From contig CM046882.1 of NCBI GenBank assembly GCA_025667525.1, positions 218,658,592 to 218,722,591 on the forward strand: a DNA stretch of 64,000 nucleotides, given 5' to 3'. Each line of letters begins with the position of its first letter. The first letter of the stretch is position 1. Source of the stretch: Glebionis coronaria (lineage: Eukaryota; Streptophyta; Magnoliopsida; Asterales; Asteraceae). The notes beneath the pieces are model-generated. The model was not told where the DNA came from and made no database searches. It worked only from the letters and a program-made list of their open reading frames with translations. Below, piece by piece: positions 1-11,460 of this stretch. The translations under genes and the position numbers were made by a program.

Positions 1-54
1 CAATACTTACCGCTTTTACGCCTTTTTCCTAAAAGGTGTATTTTACCACAATCA
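1..54 (+). repeat. 3' end of the 5' LTR of element A
   Basis: These bases match the last 54 bases of the 3' LTR (12345-12398) and end in TCA just before the PBS. Only the very end of U5 is in the window. Confidence 0.92.
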
Positions 55-58
55 ATTT

Positions 59-76
59 TGGCGCCGCTGTCGGGGA
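59..76 (+). other. Primer binding site of element A (tRNA-Asp type)
   Basis: The sequence TGGCGCCGCTGTCGGGGA lies four bases after the LTR end. It is close to the complement of the 3' end of plant tRNA-Asp, the usual primer for Athila-type elements. The fit to the tRNA covers nearly all 18 positions, better than in elements B, D-left and E. Confidence 0.88.
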
Positions 77-802
77 GGTGTGTCGTGATTAATTTGCATT
101 GTTGTTTTTAATATTAACCAAATAGTATTTGTATTATTAGAACTCTACTAATACGTATTATCGGTTTTCTTGGTTTTTCTTGTACAAATATTATTACTAT
201 ATTGTATTAAGTATCACAATAAATTTACAATATCTCCAAAAGTGTGAAAACACAACCTTAATTGGGATTTGATCTCCTAATTATTGTATTTGAATCTCAA
301 ACAAAAAGAAAAAGGCAAAAATAGATAAATACTTTCGTGAAGCTCGATTTTGAAAGATACAAACTATAAGGTGGGTATAAGGCGGGTATTATAAAATATA
401 CCCTAAGGAAAAAGGCTCTTAAGTGCTTCGCGCCGCCTTGTTTCCCCGCTTGCTTGTGAGTATTTTGAGATTGAAGGCTAATCGAGGGTTTTTCCGCCCA
501 AAGTATTATTACGTATACTATATTTGCTTGGTTTCTTTGTGATTAAACCCTCTTGAACAATTTGGTTTTCACCAAAGTTCTAAAGTCATTCGAAGGCGTT
601 CACTCCACGTGATCGTTTTCATTCCTTTGAGGCTTCTTTAATCAAGAGTTTTATTCGAGGAGAGATTTTGTAGATTGTTGTCTACGAAGATACACCAAAA
701 TCCAAAAAAATTAAATATCATCAAAAACACAAAAAAAATTGAAAATTCACAAAACACCCAAAAAGAATCTTCTTTACTCACCTCCCATTCTTCGTGAAGT
801 TT
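77..802 (+). other. 5' leader of element A, no gene seen
   Basis: This is untranslated leader between PBS and gag. It includes a small inverted repeat near 384-403 (GGGTAT ... ATACCC) that could fold as a hairpin. I do not see the GTGAGAG / polypyrimidine-CAG pair found in the leaders of B, D and E. Encapsidation and dimerisation signals would be expected here, but none can be assigned. Confidence 0.6.
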
Positions 803-2101
803 ATGATCACTCGTAATCAAGCAAAACGAGCTCGTAAACGACTTCAAAAGCAAGCCAATCAAGAGACGTTGATTGTTGAAGAACCTCCAATTGTTGAACC
901 TATTGTAGAACAAGACGTCATCATGGCTAATCGTACTATGATGGAGTTGCTACAAGCACCCATCGAGGGTTTTGGAGAGGCTATTGTGATTCCCGCCATT
1001 CTTGCCGAGAATTTCAAAATTAAGACGGGTTTAATGTCGATGTTGCAAGCAAATAAGTTTAGAGGTCACGAGAAAGACAACCCGCATTACCACATTAGGA
1101 ATTTTAACCGTCTCACCGCCACTAGCAAATTTAAGGATGTTCCACATGACGCCATTAAGATGATGTTGTTTCCATACTCGTTGGATGGACCCGCAAAAAT
1201 TTGGCTTGAGAAAGAACCGCCAAATTCGATTTTGACATGGGCCGATCTCGTTTCTAAGTTTGTGAACAAGTTTTTTCCACCATCTAAAACAACACACTTG
1301 AAAAATGAGATTTCACGATTTGTGCAAAGAAATAATGAAAGTTTTTCAATGGCATGGGAACGCTTTAAAGAAATGTTACATGAATGTCCACACCCTGATT
1401 TTACGGAATTGCATCAAGTGGATACTTTTTATAATGGGCTTAATGATCGTGAACGAGATTATTTGAATGCCGCCGCGGGTGGTAATTTTTTGTGCAAGAC
1501 GATAAATGAGGCTTTACAAATCATTGAAAATAGATCTAAGGTTTATAACCCTCGTAACACACCGAGTGTTGCCAATATGGGTTCGTCATCTTCGTCACAA
1601 ACGTCTCGTAGCATTAATGCCTTACATGATGAAGCTAATGAGGAAAATCGGTTTTTTGATAGATTTGCTAATCTTATGTCCCATTGGAAGGCTCAAGAAG
1701 CTTCCAATTCCGCTTCGGTTAAAGCGGTTGCTAAGAGTTGTTTATCTTGTGGAGGAGCTCATGATCTTTCCGAGTGCATTACCGCGGATGGTAACACTTC
1801 GAGTGCTTATGTAGCAACGGGAACTTACAACCAAAACCGCCAAGGTTCCCGCCAAAATCAAGCTCCACCAAACCAAAATGTTAACACAACAACCAAGGTA
1901 ATTACCAAGGCAACACACGCAATTACAACAAAGGGAATTATCAAAGTGGGAATGGACAAATCTCTAATCAAAACCAAAACCGTGATTTTCAAAACACTAC
2001 ACAAGGTTTTCAAAATGCTCACACTAAAAATTTGCAAGGAGAATTTTTGGATTATGCAAAAGCAAATGATGCTAAATTTGATAACATGCAACGTGAGATG
2101 A
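803..2101 (+). CDS. gag: Gag of Athila-type element A
   Basis: This is the capsid/nucleocapsid polyprotein that forms the cytoplasmic virus-like particle and packages element RNA. I chose the ATG at 803 ([11 protein letters not shown]...); the frame is open slightly upstream only through a GTG. The central retrotransposon gag domain spans roughly residues 50-240, with [42 protein letters not shown] and AAAGG blocks. A CX2CX3HX4C zinc knuckle starts at about residue 313 ([13 protein letters not shown]). The tail after about 1885 is out of frame with the Asn/Gln-rich sequence expected there, so the last ~70 residues to the stop at 2099 are probably a frameshift product. The pol frame is -1 relative to gag. 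I see no classical slippery heptamer, so a one-base indel is more likely than programmed frameshifting. Confidence 0.88.
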   Translation: MITRNQAKRARKRLQKQANQETLIVEEPPIVEPIVEQDVIMANRTMMELLQAPIEGFGEAIVIPAILAENFKIKTGLMSMLQANKFRGHEKDNPHYHIRNFNRLTATSKFKDVPHDAIKMMLFPYSLDGPAKIWLEKEPPNSILTWADLVSKFVNKFFPPSKTTHLKNEISRFVQRNNESFSMAWERFKEMLHECPHPDFTELHQVDTFYNGLNDRERDYLNAAAGGNFLCKTINEALQIIENRSKVYNPRNTPSVANMGSSSSSQTSRSINALHDEANEENRFFDRFANLMSHWKAQEASNSASVKAVAKSCLSCGGAHDLSECITADGNTSSAYVATGTYNQNRQGSRQNQAPPNQNVNTTTKVITKATHAITTKGIIKVGMDKSLIKTKTVIFKTLHKVFKMLTLKICKENFWIMQKQMMLNLITCNVR

Positions 2102-5100
2102 TTAGCTTAAGATCCGAGTTGAAAAACGAGCTAAAAAATGAACTTGCTAATGAACTTAAAACTCATGCAAACAAAATGGAAGGAAATGTCCAACGTCTAC
2201 AACAAAACCAACAAAAGATGGAATTAGGACAACATGAGATTAAGCAAGAGTTATTAAAAGCGGATGCTAGGCAATCAAAATTTGAGGACCGAATGGCTAA
2301 GATGTTTGAAGCAATCATGTGTAAGCCCTCTTCTTCGGGTGGTCTTCCTAGTGATACCATTGCAAACCCGAAGGGAGAAATGAAGGTTATTACTACACGA
2401 AGTGGTAAAACTTTCAAGGAACCAATCTCTCGTACAAGTACTTCTAAGGAGAAGGAAATCGAGAAAGAACCCGAGGTGATGGTCGAAAAGGAGCACATTA
2501 CAATCCCACGAAGTACCGCTCATACCACACCTACGGTTGAACTAATACCAATTGTGGAACCCGAGTTTCCAAGGCCGTTGCCTAATGACCAACCCACACC
2601 ACCTTTACCCTACCCTTCAAGACGAAACAAAGAGAAGTTGCAAGAACGTAACAAACAACAAATCGAGCTTTTTATAAAAATGTTTCCACAAGTGCATTTT
2701 GATGTGAGTTTAGCCGACGCGTTGTTATATATGCCTCGTTTCGCTTCCACTTTTAAAAGTATGATGAGCGATAAGGAAAAGCTTTCAAAGCTTGCTAATT
2801 GTTCTTCGGTTTATCTTAACCGCATACCGGAAAAAGTTGGTGATCCCGGAAAGTTTCTCATTCCTTGTGACATACAAGATATGAAAGAATGCCTCGCCTT
2901 GGCCGATCTTGGTGCGAGCATTAATTTGATGCCATTTTCCATTTGGAAATCGCTTTCGCTTCCGGCTCTCATTCCTTCGAACATGTCCATCGAGATGGCC
3001 GATCATTCTACGATTATGGCATGTGGAGTAGCCGAAGATGTTTTCGTGAAAGTGGGGAAGTTCTACTATCCCGTTGATTTTATAGTAGTTGACATCCCCG
3101 CGGATCCTCAAGTTCCTCTAATTTTAGGTAGATCATTTTTAGACACTTCGAGATCGCTTATCGATGTTCATGCAAGAACTATCACTTTGAGATTCAACGA
3201 AGAGGAACTTGTTATAAACGCTACTCAAAACTCGAAACCTTCTCATGTTTATGCAATCGCTACCATCAATCACATTGACATCGTTGATGTGGTTTGCGAT
3301 GAGTTTTCACAAGAAGTGTTAGGTTTTTCTGATAGCTCGTCAAGTGGCAATCCCACTATTTTGGATCCGATTCTTGCTAATTCCACACCAAATCTCACTC
3401 CATTCCAAGGAGGCGATCTCACTTCAAATGAAATCGACAATGAAGATGAGGTGTTGATTAGTGATGATAGTTCTATTCCACCATTTCTTTCACCGATGGA
3501 AGTTATGAGTGTTGAACCAAAATCTTCAATCGAGGAACCACCTATCCTTGAATTGAAAGATCTTCCTTCTCACCTTGAATACGCATTCTTGGAAGGTGAT
3601 GACAAGTTGCCGGTTATTATTGCAAAAGGTCTTGCTAATGATGAAAAAACCGAGCTCTTGAAAGTTCTTAAGGCTCATAAAGGGGCAATTGCGTGGAAAA
3701 TATCCGACATTAAGGGTATTGACCCAAAATTTTGTACTCACAAGATTTTAATGGAGGAGGACTACAAACCCGCAATTCAAAGTCAAAGAAGGGTGAATCC
3801 CAAAATTCACGATGTCATTAAAAAGGAGGTCCTTAAACTCCTTGACGCGGGAATGATTTATCCTATATCCGATAGCCCATGGGTGAGCCCAATCCATTGT
3901 GTCCCTAAAAAGGGAGGAATGACCGTTGTGCCTAATGAAAACAACGAGTTAATTCCCACTCGTGTTGTGACCGGTTGGAGGGTGTGTATTGACTACCTAA
4001 AGTTAAATGACGCCACTCGTAAAGACCACTTTCCTTTGCCCTTCATGGATCAAATGTTGGAGCGACTTGCGGGAAATGAATTCTATTGCTTTTTAGATGG
4101 TTTTTCCGGTTACTTTCAAATCCCTATCGACCCTCGTGATCAAGAGAAGACTACGTTTACGTGTCCTTATGGAACGTTCGCTTATCGTAGGATGCCTTTC
4201 GGAATTTGTAATGCACCCGGTACGTTTCAACGGTGTATGATGGCGATTTTTCACGATATGATCGAGAAGTCGATGGAAGTGTTTATGGATGACTTCTCGG
4301 TGTTTGGTAATTCGTTCACGTCATGTTTATCTAATCTCGAACAAATGTTAAAACGTTGTGAAGAAACCAATCTTGTGCTTAATTGGGAAAAATGTCATTT
4401 CATGTGTAAACAAGGAATCGTCTTAGGACATAAGGTGTCGAAGGCGGGGATTGAGGTTGATAAAGCTAAGGTAGACGTCATCGCCAAGTTACCTCATCCC
4501 AAAACCGTTAAGGGAGTTAGGAGTTTCCTAGGCCACGCGGGCTTTTATCGTCGTTTCATCAAGGACTTTTCGAAAATTTCTCGTCCTATGACACACCTTC
4601 TCGAGAAGGATGCTCCTTTTAACTTTAATGAGGATTGTGTTAAGGCTTTCGAAACTCTCAAAAGAAAACTTACCGAAGCTCCCATTCTTGTTGCTCCTAA
4701 TTGGGAATTACCCTTTGAAATCATGTGCGATGCAAGTGATTATGCTATAGGGGCCGTCTTAGGGCAACGTTATGACAAGCATTTTCGTCCTATCCACTAT
4801 GCTAGTAAGACGATGACCGAGGCTCAATTAAAGTACACCACAATGGAAAAGGAATTCCTTGCCGTGGTCTATGCTTTTGAGAAATTCCGACCTTATCTCG
4901 TCTTGACTAAAAGCATCGTGTATACCGACCATTCGGCTATCAAGTATCTCTTAGCTAAGCAAGATGCTAAGCCGAGATTGCTTCGTTGGATGCTCCTCCT
5001 CCAAGAATTTGATGTCACCGTGCTTGACAAAAAAGGAGCCGAGAATCTAGCGGCCGATCATCTCTCTCGTCTAGAAGATCCTCACAAAGATGTTTTCGAG

Positions 5101-6456
5101 AACAAGGAAATTACCGAAACATTTCCTCTTGAGACTCTCGGTGTAGTGAATTCTAAAGACACAACCCCATGGTTTGCCGACATAGCAAATTACCATGCGG
5201 GCAATTTCATAATCAAGGGTATGACGACACAACAAAAACAAAAATTCTTTCGTGACGTCAAGTTCTATTTTTGGGACGACCCTTATCTCTTTCGGATTTG
5301 TGCGGATCAACTCGTTCGACGTTGTGTGTTTGGTGCCGAAGCTTATAATATCCTTAGAGCTTGTCACGAAGGACCCACGGGTGGTCACCATGGTGCTAAT
5401 CTCACGGCTAAGAAAGTGTTCGATGCCGGTTTCTTTTGGCCTTCTATCTATCGTGATGCACACGCACTTGTAAAGTCGTGTGATTCGTGCCAACGTCAAG
5501 GAAAATCGTCTCAACGTGATGAAATGCCGCAAAACATAATTCAAGTATGTGAGATTTTTGACATATGGGGAATAGACTTTATGGGGCCGTTCCCATCGTC
5601 TCATGGCAACAAATATATCCTCGTCGCGGTGGACTACCTTTCTAAGTGGGTGGAAGCTAAGGCTTTACCTACTAATGATGCTCGTGTGGTAGTGAAGTTT
5701 TTGAAGCAACTATTCTCTCGGTTCGGAACCCCTCGTGCTATTATAAGCGATCGTGGAACCCATTTTTGTAATGACCAATTCGAAAAGGTTCTAAAGAAAT
5801 ATGGAGTTACACATCGTCTTTCTACGGCTTATCACCCGCAAACGAGTGGGCAAGTCGAGGTTTCGAACCGAGCTTTGAAGAGGATTTTAGAAAGGTCAAT
5901 TGGAGAAAACCGTGCTTCATGGTCCGACAAACTCGATGACGCTTTATGGGCCTTTAGGACCGCTTATAAGACACCTATCGGTTGCACTCCTTATAAGTTA
6001 GTCTATGGGAAGAATTGTCATTTGCCCATTGAGTTGGAGCATAAGGCATATTGGGCCCTTAAGCATGCTAATTTTGACTTGAAGACCGCGGGAGATCACC
6101 GGAAAATATAATTGAATGAATTGGATGAATTAAGGGATAATGCTTATGAAAATTCATTAATTTTTAAAGAAAAGACTAAAAAGTTTCATGATTCAAAGAT
6201 TAAAAACCAGGTTTTTAACGTTGGTGATCAAGTGTTGCTTTTTAACTCTCGTCTTAAGATATTTTCCAGGAAATTGAAATCTCGTTGGCCGGGTCCGTTC
6301 ACCATTACACAAGTGTTTCCATATGGGACCATTGAGCTAGCTCAAGATGATGGCCTTAATTTCAAGGTGAATGGACATAGGCTTAAGCACTACTTTGGTG
6401 GGGAAATTCCTTCAATGGTTGCCCCCGACCAAGACACCTTCCCTAATGATAATTAG
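1885..6456 (+). pseudogene. pol: Protease-RT-RNase H-integrase of element A, one in-frame stop
   Basis: This frame opens after the TAA at 1882 and lacks an ATG, as expected for a gag-pol fusion. It holds an Asn/Gln-rich linker, then the aspartic protease with active-site DLGAS at 2905 and the second motif PLILGRSFL near 3115. RT follows ([24 protein letters not shown] at 4282-4293), then RNase H ([24 protein letters not shown]). The integrase has an HHCC zinc region (H near 5368; CDSCQRQ near 5480) and the D,D,E core ([25 protein letters not shown]). A C-terminal GPFTITQVFPYGTIEL segment closes it. A TAA at 6109-6111 interrupts the last part in the same frame. Apart from that stop and the gag/pol frame change the enzyme looks intact, so this is a recent copy. 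Protein acts in virus-like particles and nucleus. Confidence 0.92.
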
Positions 6457-8615
6457 CATTTAGGGGATTGAGTCGAGCTCATGACTCGCTAATCAAAAAC
6501 GAGGTGCCTCGTGGGGGAGATCCCATGCTTATCTTTTATGCTCACTATTCACTAATAAGGGGACTTGTACCCTTTCAACTCGTTGTCTCGTGGTTGTTTG
6601 TGATTGTGTTATCTAGATCATCATCATCATCTACGATTGAAGACTCTCGTGTTTATTTACGTGAGCCTCCATCGTTCGTTTGAAGAAGTTTTTCACGAAT
6701 CCATGACATATCATTTATTGTTCTAACAATTATCTTTTAGCATACTTAATAAACGGCTTTAGATATATTGTTGATCACCCTTTCCATGCTAGATCCTAAG
6801 CATTTGACTCTTCGTCTCTAGTATGGGGGTGCTCCACCTTTAGACTCGAAACATTGAGGACAATGTTTACTTTTAGTATGGGGGGGGTGAATAGGTACTT
6901 GCTTTGCTACGCCCTCACGCTTTCCAACTTTCAATATTTTGTTTTTCTAATAAGGCTAAAAATGGCCAAATTTTAAAAAATTTTCTTATTTTTCATAAGT
7001 GTTTTTAAGACACGAATGTATATTTTCCGTTAGGTAGAATAAGAGTTAATTTTTGACTTGATGGGCATTTGGAGCCATTTACATTCCTTAACCCGCTCAA
7101 TTCAAGTTTTGCTAGACTTTTATATAGGGAGCTTTAAAACGCGAAAGTCTTAATTCATTCGGGTTAAGAACAAGAACTTTTCGCAAGTTCCTATAATTGA
7201 TTCTAGAAAGTCACTTATCAAGGGAACTTTAAAACGCATTCTCTAAACTTGAAAAAGTCCAAGAACGTGCAAGATCCTATAGGTGGCTTGAAAACCCAAA
7301 ACTTTGATTTGATATAGTCTTAATGAAAGCTAATCCAAATTTGGCTTAATTTTGACTTGCATGGCTAAGTATTCACGAGTCTCTTTAATTAGAGGTCTTT
7401 ATATAGTGAAGAACGAGAAATGATAGAGTTAGACAAGTGATCATGCTAAACGTAGAACATGAAAGTGTTCTTTCAAAAACTCATATGTTTTTAATTGTGG
7501 CTTTTTCTTCCCATAAGATCAATGCATTAGGAATAAATCATAATTGCAATAAGTAAGGTCGTACGATTTGAAAGGTTACTTAGCCTCTAGCGCAAGATCG
7601 TTTAAAAGTTTCTCGGGGTTGAATAGAGTTCATAGCCAAGGCATAACTTATTGAAACGGGACGCGAAGATTGGCGATCATCCAAAAAGGCCCTAACAAGG
7701 CATGAGGAGCTCTATTTTTGCTAAAGATCCAAAGATGATGTGAAGTATCATTATTCCTAAATCAATATGAAGGATCGAGACACACGACGAGAAGCTATTA
7801 CTCCCCTAAATAATGGAGAAAGTCTATCCAAAAAGACCCTAACAAGGTATGAGGATAAATATATCCAAGTCCGAAAAGGAGGCGGATCGTTGTATATCAA
7901 AATCCAAAGTAAAGATTGAAGAAAAATGATGAAGTCGTGGTCCAATATGAAGAATCTCTCAAAAATGTCAAGTGAAGAAATTCCAAATATATGAAGAGAA
8001 GACCATAATTTCAAGAACGTCTTCCCAAGATTTGAAGTATGAAGTACATGCCAAATATCGGTCCGAGAAAGGTCTCAAATCGTAAAACGAGTTATGCCAA
8101 GATATGAACTTAAGGAGATACACGAGAAGCCGTTTTAAAAGATTTTGTCCTTCGGCTAACTATTGATCAAATCGTGATACTTTGCTTTCGGACTATTAAC
8201 TACTCAAATAAGTCAATATGAATCACTTGTGATCCATGACAAATAGATAAAAAATGCTAGTAACCCTTTTCTTTTTATAATAACTAGGATTGCGGGGAGA
8301 AAAAGTATTACACAATTTGGACGTATGAGTAGTGTTAGCATTGTGACTTGTACCAACAATGATCTTGTTTTTGCACTTAGCATGGAATGTATGGCAATCA
8401 AGGATGACGAAGTTTACTCTAAGGGACATTTACTTGTTTCTATTCTTTGACCCTAAAAGTCACTTTTTGTGATGAAAATCATACATTATGTCTTTACACA
8501 TCTTCGTAGTATGTTGCAAGTCTTTTTACTCTTCAATAAAGGTTAATATAAATTGAACTTTGGTGATGCTTAGATACTTTATTCTAGCATTGCGTGAGGG
8601 CACGGCAATGGCTTA
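6457..8615 (+). other. Noncoding region between pol and the 3' LTR of element A
   Basis: Athila elements often carry an env-like ORF at this place; here I find no sense ORF of useful length. The stretch starts with a PPT-like sequence (6877-6889, GTATGG followed by seven more purines), placed after the phrase acattgaggacaatg that is typical of this clade. It then contains a conserved module (7085-8200) shared with element B. Short ORFs on both strands here look like chance. Confidence 0.7.
7085..8200 (+). repeat. Conserved 3' noncoding module shared by elements A and B
   Basis: This part aligns colinearly with the reverse complement of about 16130-17160 in element B. Identity is about 93% over one 125-base stretch and about 83-85% over another. 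It contains internal repeats: a unit with CCCTAACAAGGCATGAGGA occurs near 7685 and again near 7835, and GGGARCTTTAAAACGC occurs twice near 7128 and 7220. The function is unknown. It lies where a 3' untranslated region or packaging signal would sit. Confidence 0.75.
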
Positions 8616-8626
8616 GTATGGGGGAG
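8616..8626 (+). other. Polypurine tract of element A
   Basis: The sequence GTATGGGGGAG lies immediately before the LTR start TGATGAG. It should prime plus-strand synthesis. A near copy occurs 1.7 kb upstream at 6877-6889. Confidence 0.85.
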
Positions 8627-8627
8627 T

Positions 8628-8657
8628 GATGAGATGGCATTTATACATGATCTCATC
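8628..8657 (+). other. Inverted repeat at the U3 terminus of element A LTR
   Basis: GATGAGAT (8628-8635) and ATCTCATC (8650-8657) form a perfect 8-bp stem with a 14-base loop at the outer end of the LTR. B, D and E have a similar terminal stem with different sequence. Confidence 0.65.
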
Positions 8658-8934
8658 GTTCTTTTCGGGCTTTAAATGAATAAAAATGTCATAAAATACC
8701 ATATATGTGCTTGTGTTTGTTTACTTGTGTATTTTAGGTATGGATATCGTGAAAAGGACAAAAGATCACAAGTTACAAGGAAAAACGGACACGAGAAACG
8801 AAGCCGTACAAAGAACCGGGCCCTAATCATGGAATTCTCAACAAATACCCTTGAAGACTTGAAGACAAACAAGATTGATCCTCATTTATTGAAGAAATGA
8901 CACTTAAAACCCTTGTATATTAATAATTACAAGT

Positions 8935-9140
8935 TTGGTCCCTTAAGTTTGTCAAAATTACACAAAAGGTCCTTCAACTTTGAAGAAATGGCAAGATTAC
9001 TCCCTCAACAAATCAAAATTGCCAATAATGATCCCTCATGAAGTAAAAGTTACAATGAAGACCTTTGAAGATCAACAATGTCCAAGATCAGTCCTTGAAA
9101 TATCTCAAAATGGCAAATATAACCCTTGAAACACTTTTTA
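8935..9140 (+). repeat. Degenerate ~31-bp tandem repeat in U3 of element A
   Basis: About seven units of 30-33 bases follow a pattern like GGTCCCTNAA, then TTTG, AAAATT and CAA. Examples begin near 8937, 8967 and 9000, continuing to the units starting ccttgaaa. Such arrays upstream of a TATA box may hold promoter sites; that is inference. Confidence 0.6.
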
Positions 9141-9685
9141 TAAAGTTTTGTGCCAAAATTGCCAAGTGATGAAAGTTGTTACAAGTTAAATTGGGCGCTG
9201 ATAGAAGTTTAACCACAAATGCCAAAAGAAAGGAAAGAGTAGGGCTAAACTTGTGCATTTGAAACATTCAAACACGTTTTTGCGCCAAACACTTCTCAAT
9301 CCACCAAAAACGGATCAAAAAGGGTACTGTTTACCTTTTCACCACCCAGATTTTACACCACTTAAATCAAAGGGTAATTTTCAATTACCTTGACACACAC
9401 TTAATTCACACGCCCATAAACCCTTCCCAACCTTAAAACACTCATTCCCACTCACAATGGACCCCACCCCCAAATACCCGTCCACCAATAATGTGACAAC
9501 TTAACCTCCAAGTCATCCTATGTGGCAAAATCAACAGCCAAGAACCTTAGCTTCATCCTAAAGCTAAAATGAACGTCCTTGATCACATTGGACAGCTCAC
9601 ACCAAAGAATTATCTAGAAGACCTCAAGGGCACATTTGGGAATTCAGTTCTAGGGTTTATGAATAGTGTTAGCCAGGCATTTGCC

Positions 9686-9693
9686 TATAAAAG
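9686..9693 (+). promoter_or_regulatory. TATA box of element A LTR
   Basis: TATAAAAG lies within cctataaaaggagacc, about 1.06 kb into the LTR. It is a good plant TATA box and would place the start of R near 9715-9720. Confidence 0.75.
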
Positions 9694-9763
9694 GAGACCT
9701 CAACATGTGAGAGTCCCTTTGTTCCAGATTTTAGCTTTTAATCTTTGTAATTCCTTTTTATGA

Positions 9764-9769
9764 AATAAA
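9764..9769 (+). terminator. Polyadenylation signal of element A LTR
   Basis: AATAAA lies about 80 bases after the TATA box, so R would be short. It is typical placement for an LTR poly(A) signal. Confidence 0.6.
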
Positions 9770-10639
9770 GTTTGAATTTCTTAAAATTTTGAGTTTTAAT
9801 CTGTTATTTATAAAAGTTTGGTGTTTGAGAAGCTAAAATCTGAGTTCCATTTATATGTTTGAAGGTTTTTGAGGCAAGGTTTTAAGTGATAAAGCTTGTG
9901 CATCAAAAATCAGAAAGTTGGCATTATATTTGATCTCACTTTGTGTTTGTTCATCTTAACAGCATTGGAAGCTGGTACTTGTTCTGCTAGTACCTCAGCT
10001 CAAACAATCCAGGGCCTGGATGTAGGTCTTGGAGGTTTGCACCTTCTTCCCTTTTCATTTTCTCTTTAAGTTTCTGAATATTTGTGATTTTTGTGGATTT
10101 ATGCTTGAATCTGTGTTATTGTGGTTGATTATTGTTGATTTGGTTTGGTTTGATGTTATTGAGTTGTTATTGATCTGATTTGTGGGTTGAATCTTAATGA
10201 TCCTTTGAAAATTTGTGAAAATAAGTTTTAAAAGGGTGTTTGGGATTACTGCATAAGTTAGATTTGAGGCTTGTTAAATGCTTGTGTGTTTTATGCAAGT
10301 ATTGGTATCTGTTATTTGGGAGCATATGTTCATCTGTTTGCAGGTTTTGAGGCTTTGAACACATTGATTCATAGATTGGCTATAAAATCTTCATAACTTG
10401 GTAAAATTGGCTAGGATTTTGAGGACACCTAGATCTAAACATAGGTTAAGGGTAACAAGTGCTAAATCATAGTTAATCACACCAGGGTAGAGGGATTTGA
10501 GGCTTGAAATTGGATCAAGTGTCAAGTATATCAGCAAACTGTTTCTACATATTGTTCTTTGTTCATCAGTAACTTTTTGTGCTTTGATCTTGCATTTTAC
10601 TTTGATTCAGTGTTTGATTCTTGTTGCTTTGTGTTCATT

Positions 10640-11460
10640 GTTAGTTTATATAGCTTGTGTATGCATTTGGTTAAGTTTGGTTGGCTTATTTTGCTTAAAT
10701 CTTCTTATTAAGTGCTTAACTGCTTATTTGCTTATCTGGAGCATATCTGTGGACTGTTTGGCTTATTGTGGCTTATTGTGTGGATCATTTTGTGATTTTA
10801 TTGTTGCTATTGACTCCTTGTGGTTCACTGATCACAAGGGTGCCTTTGTTTCCAATTGAATCAAACCAGAACTCTCAAATAAGCTTGGTCAATTAGTCAA
10901 AGCAGTGGGAACTCCTTTCCCCTGCTGGTTGCCACTGCTAGTGCAATTTTGGTGTCAGCTTATCAATAAGCTATAATAGCTTATTTTAACCAGCAACAAC
11001 TTTGTTTTTGTAATAGGTGCTCATATTTTGACCCATTTGTTCATCCTAGAGCATTTGGGTGGTTGACTTTTAGGTTTGACTAGAAAACCAACTTCTTTGA
11101 CTTTTACATAAGTTCATTTGTGCTTATTCTGGCTTATTTCTTGTGCTTATTGGATTTTTGTTGATTGATATTGCTTATTGAGTCCATTTGAAAGCTTTTG
11201 CAAGTTGAATCAGCCTTTGAGGTGCATTATTTCTCAAAAACGACTATTTTGTCGTTTTGTGAATTTTTGCTTTTCTATTTTCTGGCTTATTGAGTTAGCT
11301 TATTGGAAATTTCTTTTGACAGATCTCTTAAGCATCCAAAAAGAGGGTTGTGTGTCAAATTAGAGCTTATGGCATTAGCTTATAGCTTAATGGGCTGAAA
11401 AGCCCAATAAGAATAAGCTTGGTGTTCAATAAGCTGTGATAAGCACATTTTCAGCTTTTG
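10640..11460 (+). repeat. GCTTATT-rich zone in U5 of element A
   Basis: Around twenty copies of GCTTAT(T) or its complement AATAAGC lie within 800 bases, some paired as inverted repeats (for example cttatcaataagctataatagcttatt near 10960). Smaller clusters of the same motif lie in U5 of elements D (47930-48020) and E (58550-58750). Confidence 0.6.

Noticed and set aside
1860..1900. Programmed -1 frameshift between gag and pol of A
   Set aside because: The frames fit a -1 shift, but I see no slippery heptamer at the place where the correct frame changes; a simple indel is more likely.
7757..8014. Antisense ORF in A similar to an antisense ORF in B (16376-16573), both with YNDPPPF.TWIYLSSYLVRVF
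   Set aside because: The DNA there is about 93% identical, and most of the few differences change amino acids, so protein-level selection is not indicated; I treat it as conserved noncoding DNA.
10497..10859. Hydrophobic 120-codon ORF in the LTR of A
   Set aside because: Composition artefact of TTG/CTT-rich U5; no family resemblance, no conserved partner.
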